A stretch of 9,164 bases of DNA, from positions 1 through 9,164 of the forward strand of contig OMSY01000052.1 in the NCBI GenBank assembly GCA_900313875.1, given 5' to 3'. Below, piece by piece: positions 1 to 5,274 of this stretch. A model generated the notes under the pieces. That model ran no database searches. It had not been told where the DNA came from and was given only the letters and a program-made list of their open reading frames with translations. Numbering within the stretch: the stretch's first letter is position 1; the number at the start of each line of letters is the position of its first letter. The position numbers were made by a program, and so were the translations under genes. This DNA comes from an uncultured Actinomycetes bacterium (GTDB lineage: Bacteria; Actinomycetota; Coriobacteriia; Coriobacteriales; RUG844).

Positions 1-33
1 CTCGAAGCGCGCGATGGAAAGACAACGCTCACC
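1..33 (-). repeat. Degenerate copy of the cysK 3' end
   Basis: Bases 1-33 match bases 71-103 at 29 of 33 positions with no gap. Bases 71-103 encode the last 11 residues of cysK ([11 protein letters not shown]); bases 1-33, read on the minus strand, give GERCLSIARFE, 8 of 11 identical. The copy begins 34 bases beyond the cysK stop codon, too close for a complete second gene upstream of it. It is therefore best read as a leftover of a local duplication. Its far side lies outside the window, so its full length is unknown. Confidence 0.75.
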
Positions 34-67
34 ATGCGCCATCGTGGGGACGGCACGGCCGACGAGC

Positions 68-997
68 CTACTCGAAGAGCGCGGTGGAAAGGTAACGCTC
101 ACCGGTGTCGGGGAGCAGGACCACGATGGTCTTGTCCTCGAACTCCGGACGTTTCGCGAGCTGGATGGCCGCGCTGAGCGCCGCACCTGCGGAGATGCCG
201 ACGAGCACGCCGTCGGTCCGTGCAAGCTCGCGCCCTGCCGTGAACGCATCCTCGTTCTGGATGGGGATGATCTCGTCGTAGACCGTGGTATCGAGCACAT
301 CGGGAACGAAACCGGCACCGATACCCTGGATCTGGTGTGCGCCCCCGTGACCCTCGCTGAGCACCGGGGACGTCGCCGGCTCGACGGCGACGATATGCAC
401 ATCGGGTTTCTGCTGCTTGAGGTACTGGCCGACTCCGGTGACCGTGCCGCCGGTGCCCACGCCGGCGACGAAGGCATCGACCTGACCATCGGTGTCCTCC
501 CAGATCTCGGGGCCGGTGGTGGTGCGATGGGCCGCCGGATTCGCGGGATTCACGAACTGACCGGCGATGATGCTCCCGGGGATCTCCTCGGCAAGCTCCT
601 CCGCCTTGGCGATGGCACCCGACATGCCCTTGGTGCCATCGGTGAGCACGATCTCGGCACCGTATGCCGCGAGCAGCTTGCGGCGCTCGATGCTCATGGT
701 CTCGGGCATCGTGATGACGAGACGGTATCCCCGCGCCGCCGCGACCGAGGCGAGCCCGATACCGGTGTTGCCGGAGGTCGGTTCGATGACGGTGCCGCCC
801 GGCTTGAGCGCACCGCTCTTCTCCGCCTCGTCGAGCATGTTCCTGGCAACGCGGTCCTTGACCGAACCGGCAGGGTTGAAATACTCGAGCTTGGCGAGGA
901 CCCTCGCCCCAAGACCATGCTTCCGCTCAAGCCCCTTGAGCTCCAGCAGCGGCGTCCCCCCGATAAGCTCGTCAACCGACGTGTAAACCCTGGCCAT
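68..997 (-). CDS. cysK: Cysteine synthase A (O-acetylserine sulfhydrylase)
   Basis: This PLP enzyme makes L-cysteine from O-acetyl-L-serine and sulfide in the cytoplasm. The 309-residue length is typical of CysK. Visible marks are the PLP-lysine motif NPAGSVKDR (Lys47), the substrate-binding loop TSGNTG (residues 74-79), the phosphate-binding loop GTGGT (181-185) and a late VGISAGAA motif whose Ser contacts the PLP ring. I chose the ATG at 995-997 because an AGGAGAGG Shine-Dalgarno lies just upstream and the protein starts like family members ([17 protein letters not shown]). The longer in-frame reading to 1150 would run through the promoter and is rejected. It is apparently monocistronic within the window, with its own promoter and two palindromes, so regulation by sulfur or cysteine status is plausible but inferred. 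It could be named CysM by some pipelines, but the motifs fit CysK better. Confidence 0.96.
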   Translation of the reverse strand: MARVYTSVDELIGGTPLLELKGLERKHGLGARVLAKLEYFNPAGSVKDRVARNMLDEAEKSGALKPGGTVIEPTSGNTGIGLASVAAARGYRLVITMPETMSIERRKLLAAYGAEIVLTDGTKGMSGAIAKAEELAEEIPGSIIAGQFVNPANPAAHRTTTGPEIWEDTDGQVDAFVAGVGTGGTVTGVGQYLKQQKPDVHIVAVEPATSPVLSEGHGGAHQIQGIGAGFVPDVLDTTVYDEIIPIQNEDAFTAGRELARTDGVLVGISAGAALSAAIQLAKRPEFEDKTIVVLLPDTGERYLSTALFE

Positions 998-1070
998 CGT
1001 CCTCTCCTTTTCCGCATCATCCGGTCCATGACCCGCGGATGCATCCTCATCGCGCATCCAGGTGCCTTCC

Positions 1071-1099
1071 CTAATACCTACCAAACAAGTAGGTATTAG
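1071..1099 (-). promoter_or_regulatory. AT-rich 11-7-11 palindrome over the cysK start site: likely repressor operator
   Basis: CTAATACCTAC (1071-1081) and GTAGGTATTAG (1089-1099) are perfect inverted repeats around a 7-base spacer. The element begins one base downstream of the cysK -10 box, so it covers the expected transcription start. It is AT-rich in a GC-rich region, as expected for a protein-binding site. That position fits a repressor such as an Rrf2/CymR-like or TetR-like regulator, but I cannot name the protein. It would also form a hairpin at the 5' end of the cysK mRNA, so an RNA role is not excluded. Confidence 0.7.
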
Positions 1100-1100
1100 T

Positions 1101-1129
1101 ACTGTAACGATTGGGCGACACGCTGTCAA
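1101..1129 (-). promoter_or_regulatory. cysK promoter (-35 TTGACA, 17 bp, -10 TACAGT)
   Basis: On the minus strand, bases 1129-1124 read TTGACA (perfect -35) and 1106-1101 read TACAGT (4 of 6 to the -10 consensus), separated by exactly 17 bp. Transcription should begin near 1094, giving a leader of roughly 97 nt before the cysK ATG. Confidence 0.82.
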
Positions 1130-1141
1130 CGCGGCCGTTTG

Positions 1142-1157
1142 CCTTTGCATGCAAAGG
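1142..1157. promoter_or_regulatory. 16-bp perfect palindrome upstream of the cysK promoter
   Basis: CCTTTGCATGCAAAGG is its own reverse complement over 16 bases. Its centre is about 23 bp upstream of the centre of the cysK -35 box (near -56 relative to the predicted start), a usual place for an activator or a second operator. It is about 160 bp from the ribonuclease start, so control of cysK is more likely. The regulator is unknown. Confidence 0.5.
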
Positions 1158-1197
1158 ATTCACAGGAGGGGCGGGAGGACTGGACGGGAAGGCTCCG

Positions 1198-1275
1198 GGC
1201 GGAGCGGTGCCCACCCGTCACCGCGGGAGCGGTGCGTCGCCCGTCATCGCGGGAACCGTGCGCCACCCGCCACCC
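1198..1275. repeat. Degenerate 26-bp tandem repeats upstream of the ribonuclease gene
   Basis: Two adjacent 26-bp units, 1214-1239 and 1240-1265, both follow the pattern CCCGTCAYCGCGGGA..CGTGCG. A partial unit (CGGGCGGAGCGGTGCCCA) precedes them and a weak one follows. The same core (CCGTCACCG, GGG, AGCG, TGC) recurs at 2327-2400, beyond the inhibitor gene. No open reading frame or RNA gene explains them. Confidence 0.55.
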
Positions 1276-1298
1276 CTGTGCCCTGCAGCCCCAGGCGG

Positions 1299-1304
1299 TA
1301 TAAT
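1299..1304 (+). promoter_or_regulatory. Consensus -10 box of a probable leaderless promoter
   Basis: A perfect TATAAT ends 6 bases before the ribonuclease ATG at 1311, so transcription should begin at or within a base or two of the start codon. No Shine-Dalgarno fits in between. The -35 region at 17 bp spacing (CTGTGC) is poor, so the promoter may be weak or depend on an activator. Confidence 0.6.
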
Positions 1305-1310
1305 CGCCAC

Positions 1311-1832
1311 ATGAACCCTTCGCACGACAGACGCGCGCACCACCTGCTGGCAGGCATCCTCGCCTGTCTCCTGCTGTGCCTGTCGCTGCTTCCCGCCTGC
1401 ACGCACGGTGACAACGGTCCCCTGCAAGGCTCCCCCACGCCAGCCGTCACGCAACCAACCCAAGGCGGGAAACCCGCGCAGGGGCCGACCGTTGACGAGA
1501 ACGGCAGCTACACGAGCAAGGAGGATGTCGCCCTGTACCTCCACACCTATGGACACCTGCCAGGCAACTTCATCTCCAAGACCAAGGCCAAACGCGCAGG
1601 ATGGGTCGCCTCGGAAGGCAACCTCGACCAGGTCTGCCCGGGCAAGAGCATCGGTGGCGGACGCTACCAGAACGACGAGGGCGCATTGCCCGACGCCAAG
1701 GGGCGGACATGGACCGAATGCGACATCGGGTATTCCGGCGGACGCCGCGGACCGGAGCGCATGATCTTCTCCAACGATGGGCTCATCTACTACACCCCGG
1801 ACCATTACCGCCATTTCGAGCGGCTGTACTGA
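1311..1832 (+). CDS. Barnase-family extracellular ribonuclease with lipoprotein-type signal peptide
   Basis: This is a guanyl-preferring endoribonuclease of the barnase/binase family, which cleaves single-stranded RNA. The 173-residue precursor starts with a basic n-region, a hydrophobic stretch (about 12-29) and LPAC ending at Cys30, a plausible lipobox. A Thr/Pro/Gly-rich linker (about 31-62) leads to the RNase domain (about 65-173). Aligned with Bacillus barnase the catalytic set is kept: Lys90 (K27), Glu136 (E73, the general base), Arg146 (R83), Arg150 (R87) and His165 (H102). The PGKSIGG loop and LIYYTPDHY end are also typical. The R59 position is Asp122, an unusual swap at a surface that contacts barstar. 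Cys109 and Cys137 have no barnase counterpart and might form a disulfide. The inhibitor gene follows after 10 bp. Export is expected and membrane tethering is inferred. A role in competition between bacteria is plausible but unproven. Confidence 0.93.
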   Translation: MNPSHDRRAHHLLAGILACLLLCLSLLPACTHGDNGPLQGSPTPAVTQPTQGGKPAQGPTVDENGSYTSKEDVALYLHTYGHLPGNFISKTKAKRAGWVASEGNLDQVCPGKSIGGGRYQNDEGALPDAKGRTWTECDIGYSGGRRGPERMIFSNDGLIYYTPDHYRHFERLY

Positions 1833-1842
1833 GGAGCTGATG

Positions 1843-2157
1843 ATGCGCACGATCGTACTCGACGAGACGTTGTTCGATACCAGGGCCAGCGTGCATGCCT
1901 TCCTCAAGCAAGCCCTGGACTTCCCCAACTACTACGGCGCCAACCTCTCGGCGCTCTCGGACTGCCTCGGCGATATCTGCGAGGACACGTGCATCGAGGT
2001 GAAGCGCGCCCCAGGCTCTCCCGACCGCGCTTCCACCGGCACCTCCAAACGCGGAGGGGTGGACAGCGACATCCCCGAAGGCTGGTTCGAGCACCTCATC
2101 GCCGTCATGAAGCGCTCGGCAAAGGAGAACAGCGCCCTGCGCATAGTCATACGATAA
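1843..2157 (+). CDS. Barstar-family ribonuclease inhibitor
   Basis: This small cytoplasmic protein should bind and block the ribonuclease encoded just upstream, protecting the producer. It is 104 residues, against about 90 for Bacillus barstar, with the extra length in a loop (about 55-78). The signature YYGANLSALSDCL (residues 30-42) matches barstar YYGENLDALWDCL. Asp40 equals the key Asp39, but Asp35 is Ser36, Trp38 is Ser39, and at the C-terminal helix Glu76 aligns with Arg91. These changes pair with Asp122 in the toxin. AGGAG at 1832-1836 overlaps the toxin stop and lies 6 bases from the ATG at 1843; the in-frame ATG at 1840 is only 3 bases away, so 1843 is preferred. The pair is surely one transcript. 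Confidence 0.93.
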   Translation: MRTIVLDETLFDTRASVHAFLKQALDFPNYYGANLSALSDCLGDICEDTCIEVKRAPGSPDRASTGTSKRGGVDSDIPEGWFEHLIAVMKRSAKENSALRIVIR

Positions 2158-2177
2158 GGATTGCGACGGAACAGGGT

Positions 2178-2284
2178 GTCCCGGCTGCCGCACATGATGT
2201 CCGCCTCCGCGGTCAGCCTGCATGCCGAAACAAGCACCGCCCCTGGTCCCGGCTGCCGCACATGATGTCCGCCTCCACGGCAGC
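2178..2284. repeat. Two direct 35-bp repeats, 68 bp apart, each with a stem-loop
   Basis: Bases 2178-2212 and 2246-2280 match at 34 of 35 positions. Both contain GGCTGCCG, then ACATGATGT, itself an interrupted palindrome. Copy 2 folds by perfect pairing of GCTGCCG (2252-2258) with CGGCAGC (2278-2284). Copy 1 pairs GGCTGCCGC (2183-2191) with GCGG-T-CAGCC (2209-2218), using different 3' bases. No T-run follows, so these are not ordinary intrinsic terminators. They lie between the inhibitor and the convergent surface-protein gene. Confidence 0.75.
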
Positions 2285-2285
2285 A

Positions 2286-2420
2286 CCCTTTCCCCGGGGG
2301 CAGCGTGCCATCTCGCCAGGGCGGTACCGGGAGGCAGCATGCCATCCGTCACCGGGGGGCAGCGTTGCCATCCGTCACCGGGAGGGCGATGCCCCGCTGC
2401 CGGAGCCGGTACCGGGGCGA
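2286..2420. repeat. Cluster of degenerate 25-26 bp GGCAGCGTGCCATC repeats
   Basis: Four units start near 2294, 2327, 2352 and 2378. The middle ones read CCGGGAGGCAGCATGCCATC and CCGGGGGGCAGCGTTGCCAT, each followed by CGTCA or similar. The first unit with its left flank (ACCCTTTCCCCGGGGGCAGC, then GTGCCATCT) closely matches the pyrE promoter region at 7991-8018. The rest of the 2158-2441 spacer holds no credible gene. Confidence 0.6.
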
Positions 2421-2428
2421 TGCGCAAG

Positions 2429-2452
2429 GGGGCGACCAGAATCACTCGCCCC
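2429..2452 (-). terminator. Possible weak stem-loop at the end of the surface-protein gene
   Basis: GGGGCGA (2429-2435) and TCGCCCC (2446-2452) are perfect 7-base inverted repeats around a 10-base loop that includes the TGA stop of the surface-protein gene. There is no U-tract after it in the minus direction (only CCTT), so a true intrinsic terminator is doubtful. Confidence 0.3.
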
Positions 2453-4460
2453 AGGCGGCACCATCCACATAGAGCACATGGCCGTTGAGGTCGATACCAG
2501 CCGTGTCGCCCTCGAGGGAGCTCACATAGCTGTCGCCCGTGAGCTGCCAGCTGCACCCATCACCGAGCACCACGTCCACGGTACCTGCCTGCCCGTTCCC
2601 GTTGATGGCGCCCGCATACGAGCTCCCATCCTCAAGGTCGAGCGAAAGGCTCGAGAGACTGTCCACGGTGATCGCACCACGCAGGGCCTGCGCCGTCGCC
2701 AGGAACTCCACCTTGCCACCATTGGATCCGGACCTGCCCCAGACCCCATCATTGCCGGCAACGACGAGAAGGTCATCTCCCGCGTTCCGGATGTCGACGC
2801 CCTCGAGTCCTATCGTCGCATCGGTGTTGGTCACGTAGAACGCCGTGCCCGCATTGCCATCGAGGGTGCCCCCGGTCATGCTGAACGAACCGGTGCCCTC
2901 GGAAGCATCGCCGGACATCGACTGGTAGATCATCACGTTGGGGGAGATTCCCGTGCGCGTCTGCGTGGCGTTGACGTTGCCCGTGAGGCTGCACCCCTGA
3001 AGGTCGACGGAATTCTTACCCTCTATGACGACCCCCTCCGAGTTCTCCGAGACGAGCATCGCATCGGAAACCGTCACATCCGCGGTGCAGTACACGGCAG
3101 GTGAGTGGACGCCATGCGTGGTGAAGCTTCCACCGGTGACCGTCTCGACGCCACCCCCACGGTCACTGCGGATAGCTGCCGAACTCGTTCCCTGCGTGTC
3201 GACGGCAAGCCCGTCGGCAACGAGGCTTCCACCACCTGCAACCTCGATGCCACCGGAATTGCCCTGCGTGGTGTTGATGGTGACATTGGAGACGACCGCC
3301 GTGCTCTCCTCGCCGTAGACGAAGATGCCGTTGGCGCCCTGGCCGGTGCAGCTCACGGTCGCATCGTCGATCGTGAGGCTCGAGCCGTCGAGAACGAGCA
3401 CTCCGGCGTTGAGCCCATGGAAATCGCTGTCCTCGGAGCTGGTCGAGTCCCCGGACTTGTCGATGGTGGCACCCGAAAGGCTGACCTCGACGCCATCCTG
3501 CACGCGGACGGCGTTCTCGTCGGCCATGACGGAAGTGTAGGTACCGCCCTCCTCGCTGGCCTGATCGGAGAACACGTTTGCACCGGTACCGTTGTTCACC
3601 GAGCTCGACGAGCCACCACCAGGAACGTCATGCGTCCCACCAGCACCACCTGGACCGCTCGAACCGCCAGCACCCTGGCTGCCATGACCGCTGCGAATCC
3701 CGATGCTGTGCACCTCGGTGCCACCGCTGACCCCGAGCTCGAGGATGGTACCCCTCGAGATGCGGCTGAAGGACGCAGGCTCACCGGCATGCGCACCATC
3801 TGCATAGGTGACGATGTCCAGGTCGTCCACCGTGAGGAACACCTCCGAACCGTCCCGCTCGACCTCGTCGAACGCAGAGGGGTCGTACGGTCCCCCGTCG
3901 ACGGCGTCATCGAGCGGGACGGGGGCATTGTCGGCACCTGGAGCGCTGGGCGCAGCAGGAGCTCCTGCGCCATCGGGAAGACCGGGAGCGCCAGAGGAGC
4001 CGGAAGCACCGGGAGCGTTTGGGGTGCCTGCATCATCAGGCCTCTTGGGAGCCATGCCATCGGGGACATCAGGGGCACCGGGGCTACCAGGACCACCAGG
4101 GCCACCAGGACCGCCAGCGCCACCGGAGGCCGCTGAACCACCAGTGGCATCGGGGGCATCGGCACCTCCAGGTGCATGCGCACCATCGGGCATCCCATGA
4201 GCCGCAGCCCCATCCGGCACTGCAGACCCGCCGACATCGCTTCCCGTCATGTCATCGGTGCCGGCGGGGAGGATCCTGAGCTCGAGCACGTTGGCATCGA
4301 CCGACAGCACCTCGGCGGTGACGATGCCCGAATCCACCCCCTTCGAGAGCCTGCCACCTGCATGGCTGACAAAGCAGTTGATCGCACAGGCAACCAGCAA
4401 CGACATGACCGCCAACGCCGCTGCGACTCCTTTGCCCAACCTCGAACCTGTCTTCTTCAC
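2442..4460 (-). CDS. Exported beta-helix surface protein with collagen-like Gly/Pro linker
   Basis: I do not recognise a named gene. The 672-residue product starts with basic residues and a hydrophobic segment (about 12-31) containing LVAC (Cys25, a possible lipobox). Without lipid attachment it could be cleaved after VSHA or stay as an anchor. A short beta-rich part (about 42-66) is interrupted by a Gly/Pro/Ala/Asp linker (about 67-195) with six Gly-x-y triplets at 113-130, then seems to resume at 205-257. From about 295 the chain is a run of short strands ending in Asn, Gly or Ser (GVEVSLSGATI, SSLTIDDATV, GSFSMTGGTLDG), typical of right-handed parallel beta-helices such as Cthe_2159-like carbohydrate-binding proteins. 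There is no LPXTG and no C-terminal membrane segment. GTG at 4460 is preferred because AGGAGG sits 7 bases upstream; the ATG at 4490 lacks a good site. Adhesion or glycan binding is inference. Confidence 0.8.
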   Translation of the reverse strand: MKKTGSRLGKGVAAALAVMSLLVACAINCFVSHAGGRLSKGVDSGIVTAEVLSVDANVLELRILPAGTDDMTGSDVGGSAVPDGAAAHGMPDGAHAPGGADAPDATGGSAASGGAGGPGGPGGPGSPGAPDVPDGMAPKRPDDAGTPNAPGASGSSGAPGLPDGAGAPAAPSAPGADNAPVPLDDAVDGGPYDPSAFDEVERDGSEVFLTVDDLDIVTYADGAHAGEPASFSRISRGTILELGVSGGTEVHSIGIRSGHGSQGAGGSSGPGGAGGTHDVPGGGSSSSVNNGTGANVFSDQASEEGGTYTSVMADENAVRVQDGVEVSLSGATIDKSGDSTSSEDSDFHGLNAGVLVLDGSSLTIDDATVSCTGQGANGIFVYGEESTAVVSNVTINTTQGNSGGIEVAGGGSLVADGLAVDTQGTSSAAIRSDRGGGVETVTGGSFTTHGVHSPAVYCTADVTVSDAMLVSENSEGVVIEGKNSVDLQGCSLTGNVNATQTRTGISPNVMIYQSMSGDASEGTGSFSMTGGTLDGNAGTAFYVTNTDATIGLEGVDIRNAGDDLLVVAGNDGVWGRSGSNGGKVEFLATAQALRGAITVDSLSSLSLDLEDGSSYAGAINGNGQAGTVDVVLGDGCSWQLTGDSYVSSLEGDTAGIDLNGHVLYVDGAAWGE
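4078..4122. repeat. 9-bp tandem repeat encoding Gly-x-Pro triplets
   Basis: Five units of the pattern CCAGGRCCA lie in register from 4078 to 4122, inside the surface-protein gene. On the minus strand they encode GGP/GSP triplets. Such arrays change length by replication slippage, which would lengthen or shorten the linker without breaking the frame. Confidence 0.6.
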
Positions 4461-4534
4461 GGACCAGCCTCCTATCTCCTCGATGCACATCCCTCAGGAC
4501 GGGCCACTCGTCTCCAACCACAGGATAACGGGCC

Positions 4535-4558
4535 TTGCTTAAGCCACTCTGAAAGCAA
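4535..4558. promoter_or_regulatory. Short inverted repeat between the divergent surface-protein and stress-protein genes
   Basis: TTGCTT (4535-4540) and AAGCAA (4553-4558) are perfect inverted repeats with a 12-base spacer. They lie upstream of the universal stress protein promoter and about 75 bases upstream of the surface-protein start. This could be a regulator site shared by both genes, but 6-base arms can occur by chance. Confidence 0.25.
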
Positions 4559-4579
4559 CATTACAGGACCGAAACGCCC

Positions 4580-4608
4580 TTCCCCCGCCCTATCCGCGAG
4601 GATACAAT
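4580..4608 (+). promoter_or_regulatory. Promoter of the universal stress protein gene
   Basis: TACAAT (4603-4608) is a 5-of-6 match to the -10 box. Exactly 17 bp upstream is TTCCCC (4580-4585), a weak -35 that shares only three bases with TTGACA. The same TTCCCC and 17-bp spacing occurs at the pyrE promoter. Transcription would start near 4615, giving a leader of about 38 nt. Confidence 0.55.
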
Positions 4609-4652
4609 CAAGGCATCAGGAACAACTGCCGCCTTCTGCAGAGGAGATGCCC

Positions 4653-5132
4653 ATGCTCGATACCATCCTTGTCCCCTATGACGGCTCCGACCATTCCCAG
4701 CGCGCGCTCAGCTGCGCGATCCAGCTCGCAGATTCCACCGAACCTGTGACCATCATCGTGCTCCATGCGGTCCAGGTGGTCGACAGCTCCGATCCCAGCT
4801 TCCTCGTCGCCATGAAGATGGCGGAGGCCTCGCCTCTCAATCTCAAAGACGCACGGAGCATGTTCGACCAGTACATCGTCGAGCATGAGAAAGAGGTCAA
4901 GGAGCGCATCGGGGAGTATTTCTCCTCCCTTCCCGACAACATCGACATCAAGATCGTGGTCGTCGAGGGCAAGCCGCAGGAGGTCATCAAGGAGTACGCC
5001 GAAGACGACCAGAACGAGATCAAGTGCATCATCATGGGCCGTCGCGGCCTCGGTGCCATCAGGGGCGCACTCGGCAGCGTGAGCTTCTCCGTGCTCCACA
5101 ACGTCGACCTTCCCATCATGCTCGTGAGGTAG
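4653..5132 (+). CDS. Universal stress protein (UspA family)
   Basis: This small cytoplasmic alpha/beta protein usually forms dimers; many members bind ATP and help survival under stress or starvation. The 159-residue chain begins with the classic strand and turn MLDTILVPYDGSDHSQRAL, including the adenine-contacting Asp. It ends with the phosphate loop GRRGLGAIRGALGS (129-142) and the family end strand LPIMLVR. The loop reads G-x2-G-x8-GS, one residue shorter than the usual G-x2-G-x9-G(S/T), yet still looks able to bind nucleotide. The ATG at 4653 lies 6 bases after AGAGGAG; the in-frame ATG at 4647 touches that site and is unlikely. It is a single-gene unit with its own promoter and terminator. 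Its exact stress role cannot be told from sequence. Confidence 0.94.
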   Translation: MLDTILVPYDGSDHSQRALSCAIQLADSTEPVTIIVLHAVQVVDSSDPSFLVAMKMAEASPLNLKDARSMFDQYIVEHEKEVKERIGEYFSSLPDNIDIKIVVVEGKPQEVIKEYAEDDQNEIKCIIMGRRGLGAIRGALGSVSFSVLHNVDLPIMLVR

Positions 5133-5152
5133 CCTTCCACACGACGACAGGA

Positions 5153-5184
5153 AGCCAGGGTGCGCAGGAAGCACCCTGGCTTTT
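5153..5184 (+). terminator. Intrinsic terminator of the universal stress protein gene
   Basis: AGCCAGGGTGC (5153-5163) pairs perfectly with GCACCCTGGCT (5171-5181) around a 7-base loop and is followed by a short T-run (TTTT, then CC). It begins 20 bases after the stop codon. The T-run favours the plus strand; the stem may also slow the convergent HAD transcript. Confidence 0.88.
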
Positions 5185-5203
5185 CCATCTCCGGGGCCTG
5201 CGC

Positions 5204-5267
5204 GCCATCCGCCAGCCGGTGTCATCAGCCAGCCAGTGCCATCCGCCAGCCAGTGCCATCCCGCGCC
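5204..5267. repeat. 17-bp tandem repeats (GCCATCCGCCAGCCAGT)
   Basis: Three consecutive 17-bp units at 5204-5220, 5221-5237 and 5238-5254 differ by one to three bases from each other, and a partial fourth (GCCATCC) follows at 5255. They occupy the convergent spacer between the stress protein and the HAD gene. The core GCCATCCG(C/T)CA also appears in the other intergenic repeat clusters. Confidence 0.8.
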
Positions 5268-5274
5268 TCGATCC

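Noticed and set aside
998..1094. T-box or SAM riboswitch in the cysK leader
   Set aside because: The roughly 97-nt leader shows no T-box sequence, no multi-stem layout and no terminator.
14..1099. Long plus-strand open frame (361 codons) opposite cysK
   Set aside because: It lies antisense to a clear cysK and resembles no known protein; such mirror frames are common in GC-rich genes.
998..1150. N-terminal extension of CysK to base 1150
   Set aside because: It would translate the promoter and operator, and the downstream ATG has a strong Shine-Dalgarno and the usual CysK N-terminus.
2178..2400. CRISPR array
   Set aside because: The repeats are degenerate, of unequal spacing and partly adjacent with no spacers of even length; no cas gene is present.
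1783..2556. Minus-strand open frame of 257 codons across the inhibitor and spacer
   Set aside because: It is antisense to the barstar gene and composed largely of intergenic repeats; no start site or homology is visible.
1989..4136. Plus-strand open frames at 1989-3104 and 3105-4136
   Set aside because: They overlap the inhibitor in another frame and run antisense to the surface-protein gene. Composition is Arg/Gly/His-rich with no family features.
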